From Sanghuangporus weigelae (taxonomy: Eukaryota; Basidiomycota; Agaricomycetes; Hymenochaetales; Hymenochaetaceae), in NCBI GenBank assembly GCA_033182465.1, contig CP137329.1, positions 558,001 to 622,000 on the forward strand: a DNA stretch of 64,000 bases. Reading direction: 5' to 3'. Below are positions 28,306-39,896 of this stretch, piece after piece. A program made the translations under genes and the position numbers. Positions within the stretch are counted from its first letter, which is position 1; each line of letters opens with the position of its first letter. The notes under the pieces are model-generated. The model was not told the origin of the DNA. It searched no databases and saw nothing but the letters and a program-made list of their open reading frames with translations.

Positions 28306-29956
28306 ATGAAAGCTACAACGAAACTTGGCTTTGGCGACAAGACAACCACTGTCGGAAAAGTTGGCGTGCGTACTGGTATTCTCCTTAGTATAGCAGCCAT
28401 AACATCTGCTAACACGGTTTTCGCTAGCATGGCCTCATGATGATGACGTGCGAAATTTCTTTCTTACAGTTCCCTAATGCTCAGATATTGAGAATATTGT
28501 AGTTGGATTCCCACTCCTGTTTCCGACGAAGAGGCATTCGAGGCCATCAAAACGTCGCTGGATTCAGTACCTCCTGGCGCGAAAACGATTTTGAACAGCG
28601 GTATGTCCAACTGCACATATGTACATGCGTCGCATGAATAACGTGGGCTTGTAGGCGAATTCTATGGAGTGAATCCCCGCGAAGCCAATCTCGAGCTCAT
28701 TGCTCGATTCTTTGAGAAGTATCCATCTTACGCTGATAAGGCTTTCCTTTCCGTAAAGGTCAGTATTTGAGCACTCCTCAATTCAGCAACATCCTCATTT
28801 TTGAACAGGGAGGAACGAAAGCTGAATCAATTGAGCCCGATTCTTCGTATGTCTGTCTGGATCGTTTCTTTAACAAAATCGCTGAGTATGATCTATAGTC
28901 CTGAGAATCTGAAGCGTAGCGTCGATTGCATCCTCGCAAAGCTTCGCGGAATGAAGAAACTCGATCTCTTTGAATGCTCACGAGTGGATCATAACTATCC
29001 AATTGAGGAAACTATCAAAGTTTTGTCTGGATTTGTCGCGGAAGGCAAATTCGATTATATCGGTATGTCCGAATGCAAGGCCACTACAGTCAAGCGCGCC
29101 AATGCGGTAAGTTCTTCACTACATTTAGGAGCATCCTGTATGCCTGAGGCATTTTCAGGTTCATCCGATTGCTGCTGTTGAGATTGAGGTCAGTCCTTGG
29201 TCTTACGACGATCCGGTCAAAGAAGGTGTGATTCACGTTATCTACGCACCAGCTTCATGATTTATACCTGCCCAACTCCTAGTCCTGGCAACATGCGGAG
29301 AGCTTGGTATCATCGTCTGTGCTTATGCGTGAGTTTTTGGATTCCGACAGAAGGTTAGGAACCGGTTATGACCAAGGCATGTTGAGTAGACCTCTCGGTC
29401 GCGGCTTCCTCTCTGGAAAATACAAGAGTGCAAACGATTTGGAGGGTTTGTTTTCATTATTGTTTCGTTGCCATTCTATAACGCTGACATATTGATGGTG
29501 ATATGCAGATGGCGACTTCAGGAAGTACCTGGCTCGATTCCAGGAAGAGGTAAAATTTTTGAATTTCGAATTTCTACAGCACTCTTACGCAGAATTCATT
29601 ACGATTAGAATTTCAAGCATAATATGGCAATAGTCGAAAGCATCCAAGGTATTGCAGCGAAGAAAGGTATAACCCCAGCTCAACTCTGCATCGCATGGGT
29701 CTGTGCGCTTGGCCCACATGTCGTTCCTATTCCAGGATCTTCGTGAGTTCCCTTGTTGCTCATCAGGCCGAGACTTTTATGTACTTGATTTCATACGAAA
29801 AGAAAGAAGCAGAGGACGGAGGAAAACTGCGCGGCGGCCGACGTGGCTCTGAGCCAGGCTGATATCGAAGCCGTCAAGAACATACTGGAGGAACATCCTA
29901 TTCAGGGAGGTAGATATGGTCCTGGTAGTGATGAAGCCTACCACTTGTGGGGATGA
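28306..29956 (+). CDS. Aldo/keto reductase (pyridoxal-reductase/YakC-like)
   Basis: NADPH-dependent reductase of the AKR superfamily, closest in pattern to the fungal pyridoxal reductase-like group (substrate not certain). Twelve exons: 28306-28365, 28428-28447, 28503-28600, 28655-28758, 28809-28846, 28899-29106, 29159-29225, 29283-29328, 29390-29445, 29509-29549, 29609-29742 and 29803-29956 (341 residues). Motifs: VGKVGHGLMMMTW at the start, ILNSGEFYG (catalytic Tyr), FLSVKGG (catalytic Lys), [66 protein letters not shown] and [14 protein letters not shown], a TIM-barrel AKR in normal order and length. The 20-nt exon 2 is needed to complete GLMMMTW. A TATA box lies 100 bp upstream. Confidence 0.93.
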
Positions 29957-30663
29957 AATGCGGAAATTGGAGCCTTCGCGGCGCTACTAGAAGAATGCTT
30001 AAAGAAATTGATATATTGTTCGACAAAAATCCAGCTGTTTCTCTCAATCAAAAGGAATCCCGTAGGGACACGGCAGTCTCTTGAATCTCTGTGCCATCGA
30101 ACATTGAACTATCTGTACAACCGGCGTACGTACTTGTTTTGAAAGAACGATGTCATAGCTAGTGATTTGGACGTTGAAAATGCGTTTGGCAATACATCAT
30201 TCGCGCGGAGATCATCACTTAGAGGTCTTATTTACATATGCTATGGGAGGACGGAATACACGTGGTGAGCTTTCGCGGACACGACAATATGTGGGGAGGA
30301 GATAGTTACCTTCAGAAACAATCAGTATAAATATTCTATGTATTGTCTGAGTTCAGAGGAATGTCGCCAAAATGAATGCTCGTGCCACTGGTTTCACCGT
30401 CCAGAGTCCGGTAAAAGCTTGCCCGGGCATTTAACCCACAGATGTCATTAAGTCGGGTTCTGAACTACGTAACAGAGACCGGAAATGACATACCCAGCAA
30501 GCAAGCAATCGAGAGATACACTGAGATACTAGATAGCTTTCGAGGATTTTTTGTCAGACAGTCCAGGGAAAAGACTGACAATTCGGAGTGATTACTAGTA
30601 AGTCAATAAGCAAGTAGATGAAAGAACCGGACGTTACTTCTGCAGTAACTGCCGCCAAAGCTG
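29957..30663. other. Intergenic, no gene recognised
   Basis: No ORF over 60 codons and no recognisable pattern between the reductase stop and the decayed membrane-protein gene. Confidence 0.55.
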
Positions 30664-31480
30664 TCACAAGACCAGAGTCAACAGTACATATATATAAGAC
30701 CGTTTATCGTCGAAGTTGTCCTTTGCATTTCGCTTCGTTCCTTCCGAAGGAACCAAATTAAGACTAGCGAGGAGCGTTTCTGTAAAGATCCCAGTGCAGT
30801 TCATTGCACGCTCCATGTTGACGACTTCAACTAATTGTGTGAACTGTTTCAGGTTGTAGATCAGACCAAAATAGCTCGCAGTCAAGGGAAATTGTGCTAG
30901 GATGGCAACACATATTACACCAGTTAGTGTGTTGTTCTTGCGGCTCTTGGGATAGTAAGTAGGACTACTGAGCCAAGAAAGGACATTGCCATGCGCGTTG
31001 AGTGAAAATAATTTGTACCATGGCGTCAATCATAGCGCCAAGCATCGCGTTGTCGGTCATCGTCTCATATAAACCTCGCAGTCAGGAATCTTTTGCCGTA
31101 GACAGAAAGAAATCATACTTTGGCAGAGGTTTTAAGGACGCTGGATCTGCAATTCCCCGCACAAATATCGTATAGTTGCAAATAACAGAAGAGCCTGTTT
31201 TGCAGTATCCAATATCCATATCAATGAGATGTACGTCTTGAACCAGCACTGGTCAGTGCTCCAATATCTTTAAAGAAAAGTCAATTGTGAGGATATTCAG
31301 AGTTTTCAGCGCGTCTATATATTTACCTCGAAATACAAAAACAGCTGAAGACATCCGACTACCCAAAGGTTGAGATTCAGCTCAGCCCCGCGGTACCTTA
31401 CATGTGTATGAGAATGACGAGAACGTACATTCCCGCTAGAAACAAGCAGCCGAACTGGCCCAGCGATGAGCTCGAAGCTC
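30664..31480 (-). pseudogene. Decayed DUF6534-like seven-helix membrane protein gene
   Basis: Pieces of a basidiomycete DUF6534-type membrane protein appear in order on the minus strand. They are LGQFGCLFLAGM (near 31429-31465), LNLWVVGCLQLFLYFE (near 31326-31380), YWSTDQCWFKTYISLIWILD with TAKQALLLF (about 31170-31262), GAMIDAMVQIIFTQRAW (about 31000-31050) and SRKNNTLTGVICVAILAQFP leading to FGLIYN (30800-30960). The blocks match the expected helix order. However, I could not join them with GT-AG introns without losing frame at two boundaries (after FLYFE and after QRAW), no good start codon precedes the first block, and the usual end (RSGFKRTDS-type motif) is missing. A pseudogene is the simplest reading; unusual splicing is the alternative. 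Confidence 0.5.
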
Positions 31481-31987
31481 GTGTTGGAATAAACGGAGAC
31501 TCACTGTACTATCCAGCTTGGACATGTGCACGTTATTTCCCGAGTCCATACGGTAAACAGCCAAGCCCAAGGAACGAGGGTATCGAGCATCGGGCGCTGG
31601 CAGGCTTTGGAGAAGCGAAAGAGAAGGAGTCTGATGGCACAGAGGCCAATGTTGCAGCTCTTATCAATCCGCTGGACGTGGCGGTCAACTATCATTGAAC
31701 ATGATTCGTATCGGAAGCTTCGCGCGCCAATCTGGAGACCAAGATGGTCATTGGCTGATAGATGGACACATGGAAGATCTCCATCCGAGGTCTTGGTGTT
31801 GGTCCAGCACAAGGCACACTGTCATAAACATGGTGAAGGGTACGGTACTAGATAAACGATTCCAAGATTCCAGGGATTGAAGTAAACCTAGGGAGGAAAA
31901 TAGGTCCTAAATGACGTAAGCAATTTCCATCACGTGTGTCCGGCGCGTCGCGTTTGGCAATTGCTTCCGTCTCCGTTCTAATCTAAC
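31481..31987. other. Intergenic, no gene recognised
   Basis: Overlapping ORFs of about 60-110 codons on both strands (31402-31855) lack any recognised pattern. The interval precedes the IMPACT-domain gene and should hold its promoter. Confidence 0.5.
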
Positions 31988-32822
31988 ATGGCATCATCAA
32001 CACTTGACTCGTTTATATCCTCAAGCAACGTTCGGCCAACACCACTCGCAACATCTTCAGAGATCCGAGACCGAGGCAGTCTATTCATCGCGTCAATCTA
32101 CCGCGCATCTTCTCCTTCCTCCGCTAGTAAATGCCATGCTTATCATAAAAACGTTGTGCACGGCTCGAATCCAGCAACGCATGAGATATGTGCTTGGAGG
32201 TGTATGAACTTGAAAATGGGGTGTGACGGCTTGGGAGGGCCGGATGATTTCGAGCTTGTCAGTGGGAAGGACGATGATGGTGAGGATAATGGCGGGCGCT
32301 CCGTGCTCAGGACGATGGAGAAGGAGGGGGTGATTGATGCAATAGTTATTGTGAGTAGATGGTAAGTACTGGACTCAAACCTTCTTCATAAGCTTCTTAC
32401 TCAACCGGCTGGGACTGATTCGGGAAGAATGACTTGTGCATTCGTCTAGGTTTGGCGGGATGCTCCTCGGACCAGTCCGATTCACGCACATCGAAACCTG
32501 CACACGCGAAGTCTGCCGAAGATTCAAGCTCATTGAAGAAGTCGAAGGTATCATCGAAGAACTCAAGGAAGTCGACGAGCAACTCGCGCAACTGCGCTCC
32601 GAGCTGGCCGAGATTCAAAATCAAGGCGCTCCGGATCCAGCGGAGTTAGGGAGCGTCAGCTCTCCAGCGTCAACGCATCGAGAGCCACCGGATTATCGAG
32701 CCATCCTCCTATCTCCCTCTCCTGACCTAGAACGCGCGAAACGCCTATTCACTGCTCGCCAAAGGGCAATTCGGAGCGTAAAAGAAATTCTCGTCCAAGC
32801 CAAAGGTAACTCTTCTAGTTGA
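31988..32822 (+). CDS. IMPACT/UPF0029-domain protein
   Basis: Two exons, 31988-32361 and 32450-32822, give 248 residues. The first two thirds form the Impact N-terminal fold (UPF0029): the family's HxxxAWR position (EICAWRCM), the acidic DDDGED motif, and the signature IVIVSRWFGGMLLGPVRF followed by HIETC, split by the intron inside the Trp codon. The C-terminal part is a predicted coiled coil (EEVEGIIEELKEVDEQLAQL) ending in a basic helix. Unlike Yih1/IMPACT there is no room for an N-terminal RWD domain, so a direct role as Gcn2 inhibitor through Gcn1 binding is not supported; molecular function is unknown. Confidence 0.87.
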
Positions 32823-33349
32823 GCAGAAGAACATATTCGACAGCATCTCTTAGTTACCGCCTTCAAATGACATACATTCTAGATAGAACTCATGAAGTGA
32901 TTTAGGATAACAACCATACCCGTAGCATTGTGATTTGCTCATATGTACCATGAATGTTACTTTTCAAGTCAAGCTGGATTATCAAAATAAACGTACAAGA
33001 CATTCTTACTTGCCTTCGCAACAAGCAGGATGTGGCAGAATGGCGTGTCAATTTCGTACAGAGGACAAAGTAAGATAATAGAAAGGAGAATGCATAGTGA
33101 TGGGAATGCATAGAAGGTGATAAAAGATGCAAGATGAGGAGTATGTAGTATCGGAAAGGGAAAGTAGCGACAAGCAGAGAACAAGATTCAAAATGACCGA
33201 GATCCAGACACCAAACATAAATGGAAAGAGCAACAGAGAATATTTTGAATCATAACAGATCAGCGTACTCAGGGAAAAAGTATATGAATATGTTTTAGTT
33301 CATGTTCAACCAAATAAAGGGAATAGATAGGCGAGATCAGTTTTTGTGT
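32823..33349. other. Convergent intergenic region
   Basis: Between two convergent stop codons (IMPACT-domain gene and CAF-1 subunit). AT-rich; should contain both 3' UTRs. No protein pattern. Confidence 0.6.
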
Positions 33350-36203
33350 TCAGGAATCAACACCCCCCACGCGCGTAAGCGCGACTCTTCGTTTCTTCTT
33401 AGGTGGCTCGGAGATAGTGACACTAACTTCACCTTCCACTTCTAGCTCTGTCTTCGACGCTTCTGATGACCCCGAGGCAGAAGGAGCAGCGTTCGAACTC
33501 GACGCGGCAGATTCTGGCAGAGGGAAACTATAATTAGCACCTATGCTCGAAGCTCCACGCGACGCAGGCCTCTCCAATGGGGGTAGCGGCGCACTCCTTT
33601 TCGCAGGTGTTGGAGACGGTGTCACATGCGCCGAAGGAGGTAACGACCCTTGGGAGTGAGAGTGTGAATGATGATGCGAATGTGGATGCGAGTTCGTTGA
33701 CATGTGATGTGCGAGTGCGATAGACTCGAGCTGTAGAGAGGACTGCTGGATGTGATATGCCGGGAGTATCTGGTCGAAGATCACGATCGTGCAGTATCCG
33801 TCTCGGGAGGTCAGCATAAGGCATTGACCATCCGGTGACCTGCAGTTATGCGTCATTTAACCAATAGAAGCTTTTAAAAGGAAAAATCCATACCAAGCCA
33901 TGTCTGTAAACTCATCATAATGCAACTTCGTCAGTAGCGCAATCGGACTTGCCTGCTGCGTATCGTGAATCGTAATCGTATCCATTGTAGCAACAGCAAA
34001 CAGCATCCTATACGGTAGTGCAAAGACCGACCCGGTTTGTGGAGCAGAAGCACCAGTAGTAGTTCCCGAGCCCGCCGGAGTCGTGGACGAAGGCCTGTGT
34101 ATGTGAGCTGGTGTCTGTGGAGCTCCATCTACGGCAGACAGTGCAGGTGAAGGAAGTGTCTGCGAGGGATGGGGTGTTTGTGGAGACGGCGAAGGTGGAA
34201 CACGCGACTGGCTCCGGGACTCAGGCCGACTGCTTGGACCTTGCGTTTGCGAATCGCTCGTGTATGCAGATGCAATAGAAGCAGTGAGCGGTATAGGGCC
34301 CACCATGTCGATCTCCACCTGTTCTCCGCTTCCTCGTTCAACAGCCACGTTCGCCATTCGCGGCTCCGGAGGGGCCTGTGCACCCGTAACACCCAAACGA
34401 AGAGTGAAAAGTACAGGTGAGAATTTGACTGCAACACTAGCTTTCTTATGTCCAGGAAGTTGTGCAATTGGTGGACGCGCAAAGTTCGCCCGAGAGTAAA
34501 TGTACACTGAAGACGCGGATGTCGGGTCTGCCGGTGTACCATCTCCCGGATGTCCGCGCCTTCCACGCAAAGACTCACTTCCCATTAGAGCCGAAATATT
34601 ACTCGGGTCTTCGAAATGTCCAGATGGCGTCAATAGAAGCGCGCCATCAGGACTGAACGTAAGACGGCGATAGAAGTTCGTGAAGCTCTCGTCACCATAC
34701 AACCGCGACTGGGCGATCATCTGGGGACTAGGTGGCGCACGGATGGCCGGTAACGGTGGCATAGGCGAAGGCGAACGACCAGTGTGGCTGTTGCTATAAT
34801 GTGAGAGAGCCGGTGACCCAGGTGCAACTGAACTGAATGACGATCGTCGCGACATTGTACGTTCCGATGGGGGCGGAAGGAAAGCCGGACCGGAAGCAGA
34901 TGGCGTACTGGCAATTGAAGGTGCAGGCGTTATAGGCATTGGCATGCTGACCGGAGGCGGAGGTGGGTATATCTCGTCTCTATCCGACGCAATGACGGAT
35001 TCTGCATCGCTCGCAGTTGCAGTCGACTCCTTCCGTGCGGAGCGCCCGCGTTTGCGACTAACTCCGACACTAGGAGTTCGGCTCGATTTGACATTCATCT
35101 TTGTATTTCGACCTACAGCGTGCAATTCAAAAGCACCAGGACCATGTTTCGCGTTAATACTGTACACATGCACAGCACGGTCGCTGCTCTGCGTCGCAAT
35201 ATACTCGTTCATCGGATCCCAAGCCACACCCTGCACGAAATGGCTGTGTTCAGCGATCTCCCGCACACACTTGCCATCTGCAGATGTGAAGATCCGGGCT
35301 GTGTTATCTGTACTTCCCGTGATGATGTATTCACCTGTTGGGCTCCATGCGAGGTCGTACACTTGCATTGTCGTGCACCGGAACGGCGTACGCGCCTTCC
35401 AAAATTCCTTTTCATAAGAATGTTCATCTGGTTCTGAACCGTATGCGGCATTTGGTGCATTCGCTGAAGGCGACCAAATTATTACCATTCCATCTATTGA
35501 TCAAGACAGTCAGCGCTCAGATAAGACCATGCTCCAAGCCAGAGAGTAATTTTGGCATCCGACATGCAGGCAGAAATACAAGTGCCGGGTGAGACAATAA
35601 GGTAACAAGACGCGTAGCTACACGCTATACCCGCCTTTTCCGAGAAACGCACCACATAAGTGGCATTTCATAGACGCATCTCGGCTCGGAATTGCTAGTT
35701 TGAAACCAAAAAAAGGAACACGTACCATCACCAGCAGAAGCTATCAACTCTCCTGTACACGAGACAATATCAGCTGAGCCCGCGTCAAATGACAACGCGT
35801 CGATTACTTACCATTGGGGCTAAATCTGACAACGTTAACGGGAGCTTGGTGTTTCGAAAGTGTTGCGAGGTACTCAACGCGCGGCGGATGAGGCGCGGGG
35901 AGGGCCGACGAGCCCGCCGACGCGCTCTCTGCCACACTCGGCGGGAGGATATTAGGGTAAACCATCCACACCTAAGACCACAGACCACCCCACGCGTTAG
36001 TGTGCCCTAGACATCATCTCAGTGAGTGCGGAGTTACGCACCCGAACATTATTATCCTCTCCGGCCGTCGCGAGACGGTAGCTCTGAGTCGTGAAGTCCC
36101 TCTCGTTAGCCGGACGCGCCTTCTTGGGTGGAACAGGCTGGAAGTCACACGAGTTGATGGGCTTATTGTCGTGCCATCGTATCTCCAGAGTACGGACGCG
36201 CAT
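33350..36203 (-). CDS. CAC2: Chromatin assembly factor 1 subunit B (p60/Cac2), WD40
   Basis: WD40 subunit of CAF-1, which deposits H3-H4 on newly replicated DNA. Exons 36042-36203, 35812-35971, 35726-35752, 33894-35493 and 33350-33839 (812 residues). It begins at the exact N-terminus of the family, MRVRTLEIRWHDNKPINSCD. WD repeats follow: RLATAGEDNNVRVW, VNVVRFSPNGELIASAGDDG then MVIIW, VYDLAWSPTGEYIITGSTDN then TARIF, GVAWDPMNEYIATQSSDRAV then HVY, FYRRLTFSPDGALLLTPSGH, RMLFAVATMDTITIHDTQQA and DMAWSPDGQCLMLTSRDGYC. Between the fourth and fifth repeats is a long Ser/Pro-rich insertion, and another lies before the sixth. The C-terminus is basic (PPKKKRRVALTR), probably a nuclear localisation signal. 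Confidence 0.93.
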
Positions 36204-36502
36204 CTTCGTCGTCTTCTAGTATTTTTGGCTATTTTTACTGATTTTTTTCGCGACGGCCAGCGGCAGCGAGGAGACGGTGGCAGTCAATGAAAGAGGGAGG
36301 GGTAGCCCAAGAGTTGAAAGGAACTGGCGCCGACCAATTTAATGAAACACGCGTGCACAGATTTGGTAATTCTTACGTAACGTGAGTTCTGTGGTACACA
36401 ACAGATCTATCGAGAGAAGGGAAATGGCCCTGGAGATACAGCGGTGCTATGTATGTTACTATGCAGTAGATGCTACAGGCATGTTCCTTGTCGATGTCAC
36501 TC

Positions 36503-37861
36503 CTAAGCAGCAGTCCTCTTCCTCCGCCCGACTTGCGCCTGGAATCCAGTTTTAATGGACTGGACGGACCTCCTTGAACCACACGACTCGCACAACACGA
36601 AGAAGATACGGTTCTCCTTCTGGAGTAGGGTGTCTGGTGACTTGCACGTCTTGCAAGTAACGTACTCGACTAAAATGTCATATCACTAGTCAGAACGGAA
36701 CATTTGTAAGATGGCTCGACGGAAATCGTACCGATATACCGCCTCAAAACATTTTCCACTTGCTTTTGCTGGAAGCGACCCTTGATAACTAATCGCAGAG
36801 AACCATCGACAGAGCCAGTCGTCCCCATCTCCGCCAGCATGAATTGTATAACATGCTCGAGTGGCCTGTGCATTCGTTTCGAGATATCCGCGATGTTGGC
36901 AAAGATCGATTTCTTATTTCCTTCGCGGTGAATTGACGGCGGAGCAAGAGTATATCGTTTCCCAGCGGACGAAAATAATGACGGGTTTTGCGCGTGTAGT
37001 TGATTGTAGAAGCGATGAAGGAGCTGGAAGAAAATTGCCTTCAGATATGCACTTCAAGACGAATGAATTAGACAAGAACATACCTCTTGGTAGGTGTAGT
37101 CTCTATCGCTGCCGAGCCATGGCTCAGCGCCCGCTTGAGTTGCACCACCCTCGCCATCATGGGCGAACACATCCTCACCGAGCTCGGTGTCGTCCAATTG
37201 TTCAAGGTGTGCACCATCAGTGCCCCCGCCGGTAGCCTCGCCGAGCTCACGTTCGAATGCTTCCAGATCCAACTGAGCCTTCTTCTTGGTCGACTTCTTC
37301 TTCTTCTTTAGGTCGCTGAAATCAAGATCTTCGGCGGGAGCGGCTGCACCATCCTCGCCCTCCTTCGCCACAGGCGTAGACGTGCCCGAATCTTCACCCA
37401 AGTCGAGCGGGATCTCCTTTTTCTTCTTTTTCTTTTTGAGATCGGAAAAATCGAGGTCAGGGGTGGCTACGCCTTCGGCAGGAGTCGACGCTCCAGATCC
37501 TTCTTCGCCCTATGTACAGTTAGAACGCAAAGTTAGTGATCCAAGTCTCAAAGAATCGATATCGACAGAATGTATGCACCAAATCCATGGGGATCTCTTT
37601 CTTCTTTTTCTTCTTCTTCAGATCACCGAACATCGCTTTCAAGTCTTCATCACCATTCTCCTTCGCCACATCTTCACCATTTTCCAGAGCATTTTTCTTC
37701 ATTTGTTCGTGTACTGTCGTCGGCGCATCGTCATCCTCGAATGGCGGCGCGGGGGTTGTGGGGTCTGCATCTGCACCCAGAGGATCTTCAGAGAAAGCGA
37801 CGACCTTCTTCTTTTTCTTCTTCTTCAATGTTGGGTCAAATAGAGGCTCTTCTGATGCCAT
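36503..37861 (-). CDS. SUI3: Translation initiation factor eIF2 subunit beta
   Basis: Beta subunit of eIF2, which binds GTP and Met-tRNAi and recruits eIF5 and eIF2B through its lysine blocks. Exons 37580-37861, 37084-37509, 36732-37023 and 36503-36669 encode 388 residues. The N-terminal half has lysine blocks: [45 protein letters not shown] and [17 protein letters not shown]. The C-terminal domain has [20 protein letters not shown] and [16 protein letters not shown], then the C4 zinc finger with [11 protein letters not shown] and [11 protein letters not shown]. Start chosen at the first ATG ([10 protein letters not shown]); the frame is open 17 codons further but without an ATG. The 5' end faces the ATP synthase gamma gene across 206 bp. 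Confidence 0.95.
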
Positions 37862-38067
37862 AACTTCTACTTGTTCAGTGTTGTAGATTGAAGAGATCGC
37901 AGTCAACAACGAGCATGAAGGCTCTGACTCGAGTCTTTAACAGGCAGTTAGATTATGTAACAAAACTTAAGTAAATTATCCCGGATAGGTCCGTGTCCTC
38001 GTCTCGTCAACGTCGACACGCTCGTCCTCATCGTCTGCTTTTCCTACCCTCTTTCTCTCTGACCACG
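37862..38067. promoter_or_regulatory. Compact divergent promoter, eIF2-beta / ATP synthase gamma
   Basis: Start codons of the two divergent housekeeping genes are separated by 206 bp, so one short region must drive both. CT-rich leader sequence (TTTTCCTACCCTCTTTCTCT) precedes the ATP synthase ATG. No TATA box was seen. Confidence 0.55.
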
Positions 38068-39230
38068 ATGTTGGCACGGCGCTCGCTAGCTCTGGGACGC
38101 ACCGCAGCTCAGAATGCCTCCTTTGCTGCGCCCGCTGGCGCGCGCAACATGGCGACCCTCCGTGAGCTGGAGCTCCGTCTCAAGTCGGTTCGCAACATCG
38201 AGAAAATCACCAAGGTGCGTTCATTCATTTGCTGTTTGTCGTGAAACGCTGATATGAATCTATGGTTTGATGCTGTTTGCTGGTATAGTCCATGAAAATG
38301 ATTGCTTCGACGAAGCTCGCGAAGGCTCAACGCGCGATGCAGGCTGGTAAAGCGTATGGGTCTGCAAACTCTGGTAAGTTATAGTCAACGAATCGTTCTT
38401 AGCCCTACTGAAACTTATCTAAATGTCTTCATGCAGAGGTTTTTCAAAATTCACCAGCGGAAGAAGGCGCCAAGCGCAAGCTCTTCCTCGTCATCTCCTC
38501 CGACAAGGGCCTCTGCGGCGGTATCCACTCCTCCGTCTCAAAAGCCACGCGACGTTTCTACCAAGAAGGCGAAGTCGACAAGGACACCCCGCTCATGGTC
38601 ATCGGCGACAAGTCCAAGGCCCAGCTCTCTCGCATCCTCCCCAACAACCTCGTGCTCACGTTCAATCAAATCGGTCGCGACGTCCCCACCTTCGCTGACG
38701 CTGCTTCCGTTGCGGACCTGATCACCACCTCAGGAGCCAAATACGACGAGGTCCAGATTGTTTATAACAAGTTTGTCTCGGCGATTTCGTATGAGTCGAA
38801 TTCGATGGTTGTTGCTGGTGAGGAGCTACTCAAGGAAGCTCGTGAGTTATCTACCACCTTTTGTTCAAGGACTACGTATTAATTGATGCGCCTTTCTCTT
38901 ATTACTCAGCTGGATTCAAGGCGTACGAGATGGAGGACGATGTCACCAAGGACCTTGCTGAATTCGCGCTCGCAAATGCCATTTACTCGGCTTTGGTCGA
39001 AAGTCACGCCTGCGAGATCAGCTCTCGGTACGTCCCTTCCTTCTTTCTTTAGCATTGCTCTTCCTCTGACCTGTTTTTGTTTTTGCGAATATAGCCGAAA
39101 TGCGATGGACAATGCATCGAAGAACGCAGGTGAGATGATCAACAGCCTCACGCTCAAATACAACCGTGGCCGCCAAGCCGCCATCACCAACGAGCTTGTC
39201 GATATCATTACCGGAGCAAGCGCTTTGTAG
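38068..39230 (+). CDS. ATP3: Mitochondrial ATP synthase subunit gamma
   Basis: Central rotor shaft of F1-ATPase. Exons 38068-38214, 38289-38373, 38437-38841, 38910-39027 and 39095-39230 (296 residues). [20 protein letters not shown] is a typical Arg-rich, acid-free mitochondrial presequence. The mature part opens with [20 protein letters not shown] and [32 protein letters not shown] and the C-terminal signature [20 protein letters not shown], then [12 protein letters not shown], complete the family pattern. An in-frame ATG 75 bp upstream (37993) would add MSSSRQRRHARPHR; the internal ATG was chosen because it gives a standard presequence. Confidence 0.96.
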
Positions 39231-39896
39231 ACGAGCACTGTATAGCGGAGACAAGTAGCGGAAACTTCCTTTGTGGTGTCCTTAGTCCTTAGAGAGCTAC
39301 TCGAATTTCAATTCAGTTCTACTTCAAAATTTAATTGACTTGGGAATGAGCGTACGAGAAGGTCGTCGAACTTGGTGATTCTTATCAAGGTGGCAACATA
39401 TCCAATGGTATGATATCTGTGAAGCACTAGGCAATTGTGTATAGTGCGTCGCCGACAAAGAATTGCTGCAAGAGCGTGGATTTAAGTAGCTGGGGTTAGA
39501 TTTTCAATATCCAAATGTCTTCATTATTTTAGTTTGTTTCTTCCCCCAGAGAGAAGATTCAGATGTCACGAAGCGCACAAGCATCAGTACTGACATTAAA
39601 TGTCTTTTTCCCCCTTTGCTGGTACAGATGCTATAAACAAACCACCTACTCCGAGTAGGAAAGAATAGACTGATGCGACCTTTCCGGATTACACAGTACT
39701 AGTTTCAGCTAAGCTCTAACTTACATAATAGTTAGAAACCATTCCCTCAGTCAGAACGTATTCATAGTAATAATGGACTCAGCTGACCACCAAGAACAGC
39801 TTATCAATCCCATATATACACCAACTTAAACGCGTGAGCTCACCTCATACTCAACTTCCATCCTCACGGAGACAAGTATTGGCCACGTCTACTACA
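39231..39896. other. Intergenic, no gene recognised
   Basis: Tandem spacing between the ATP synthase gamma stop and the CinA-like start; no protein pattern on either strand. Confidence 0.6.
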
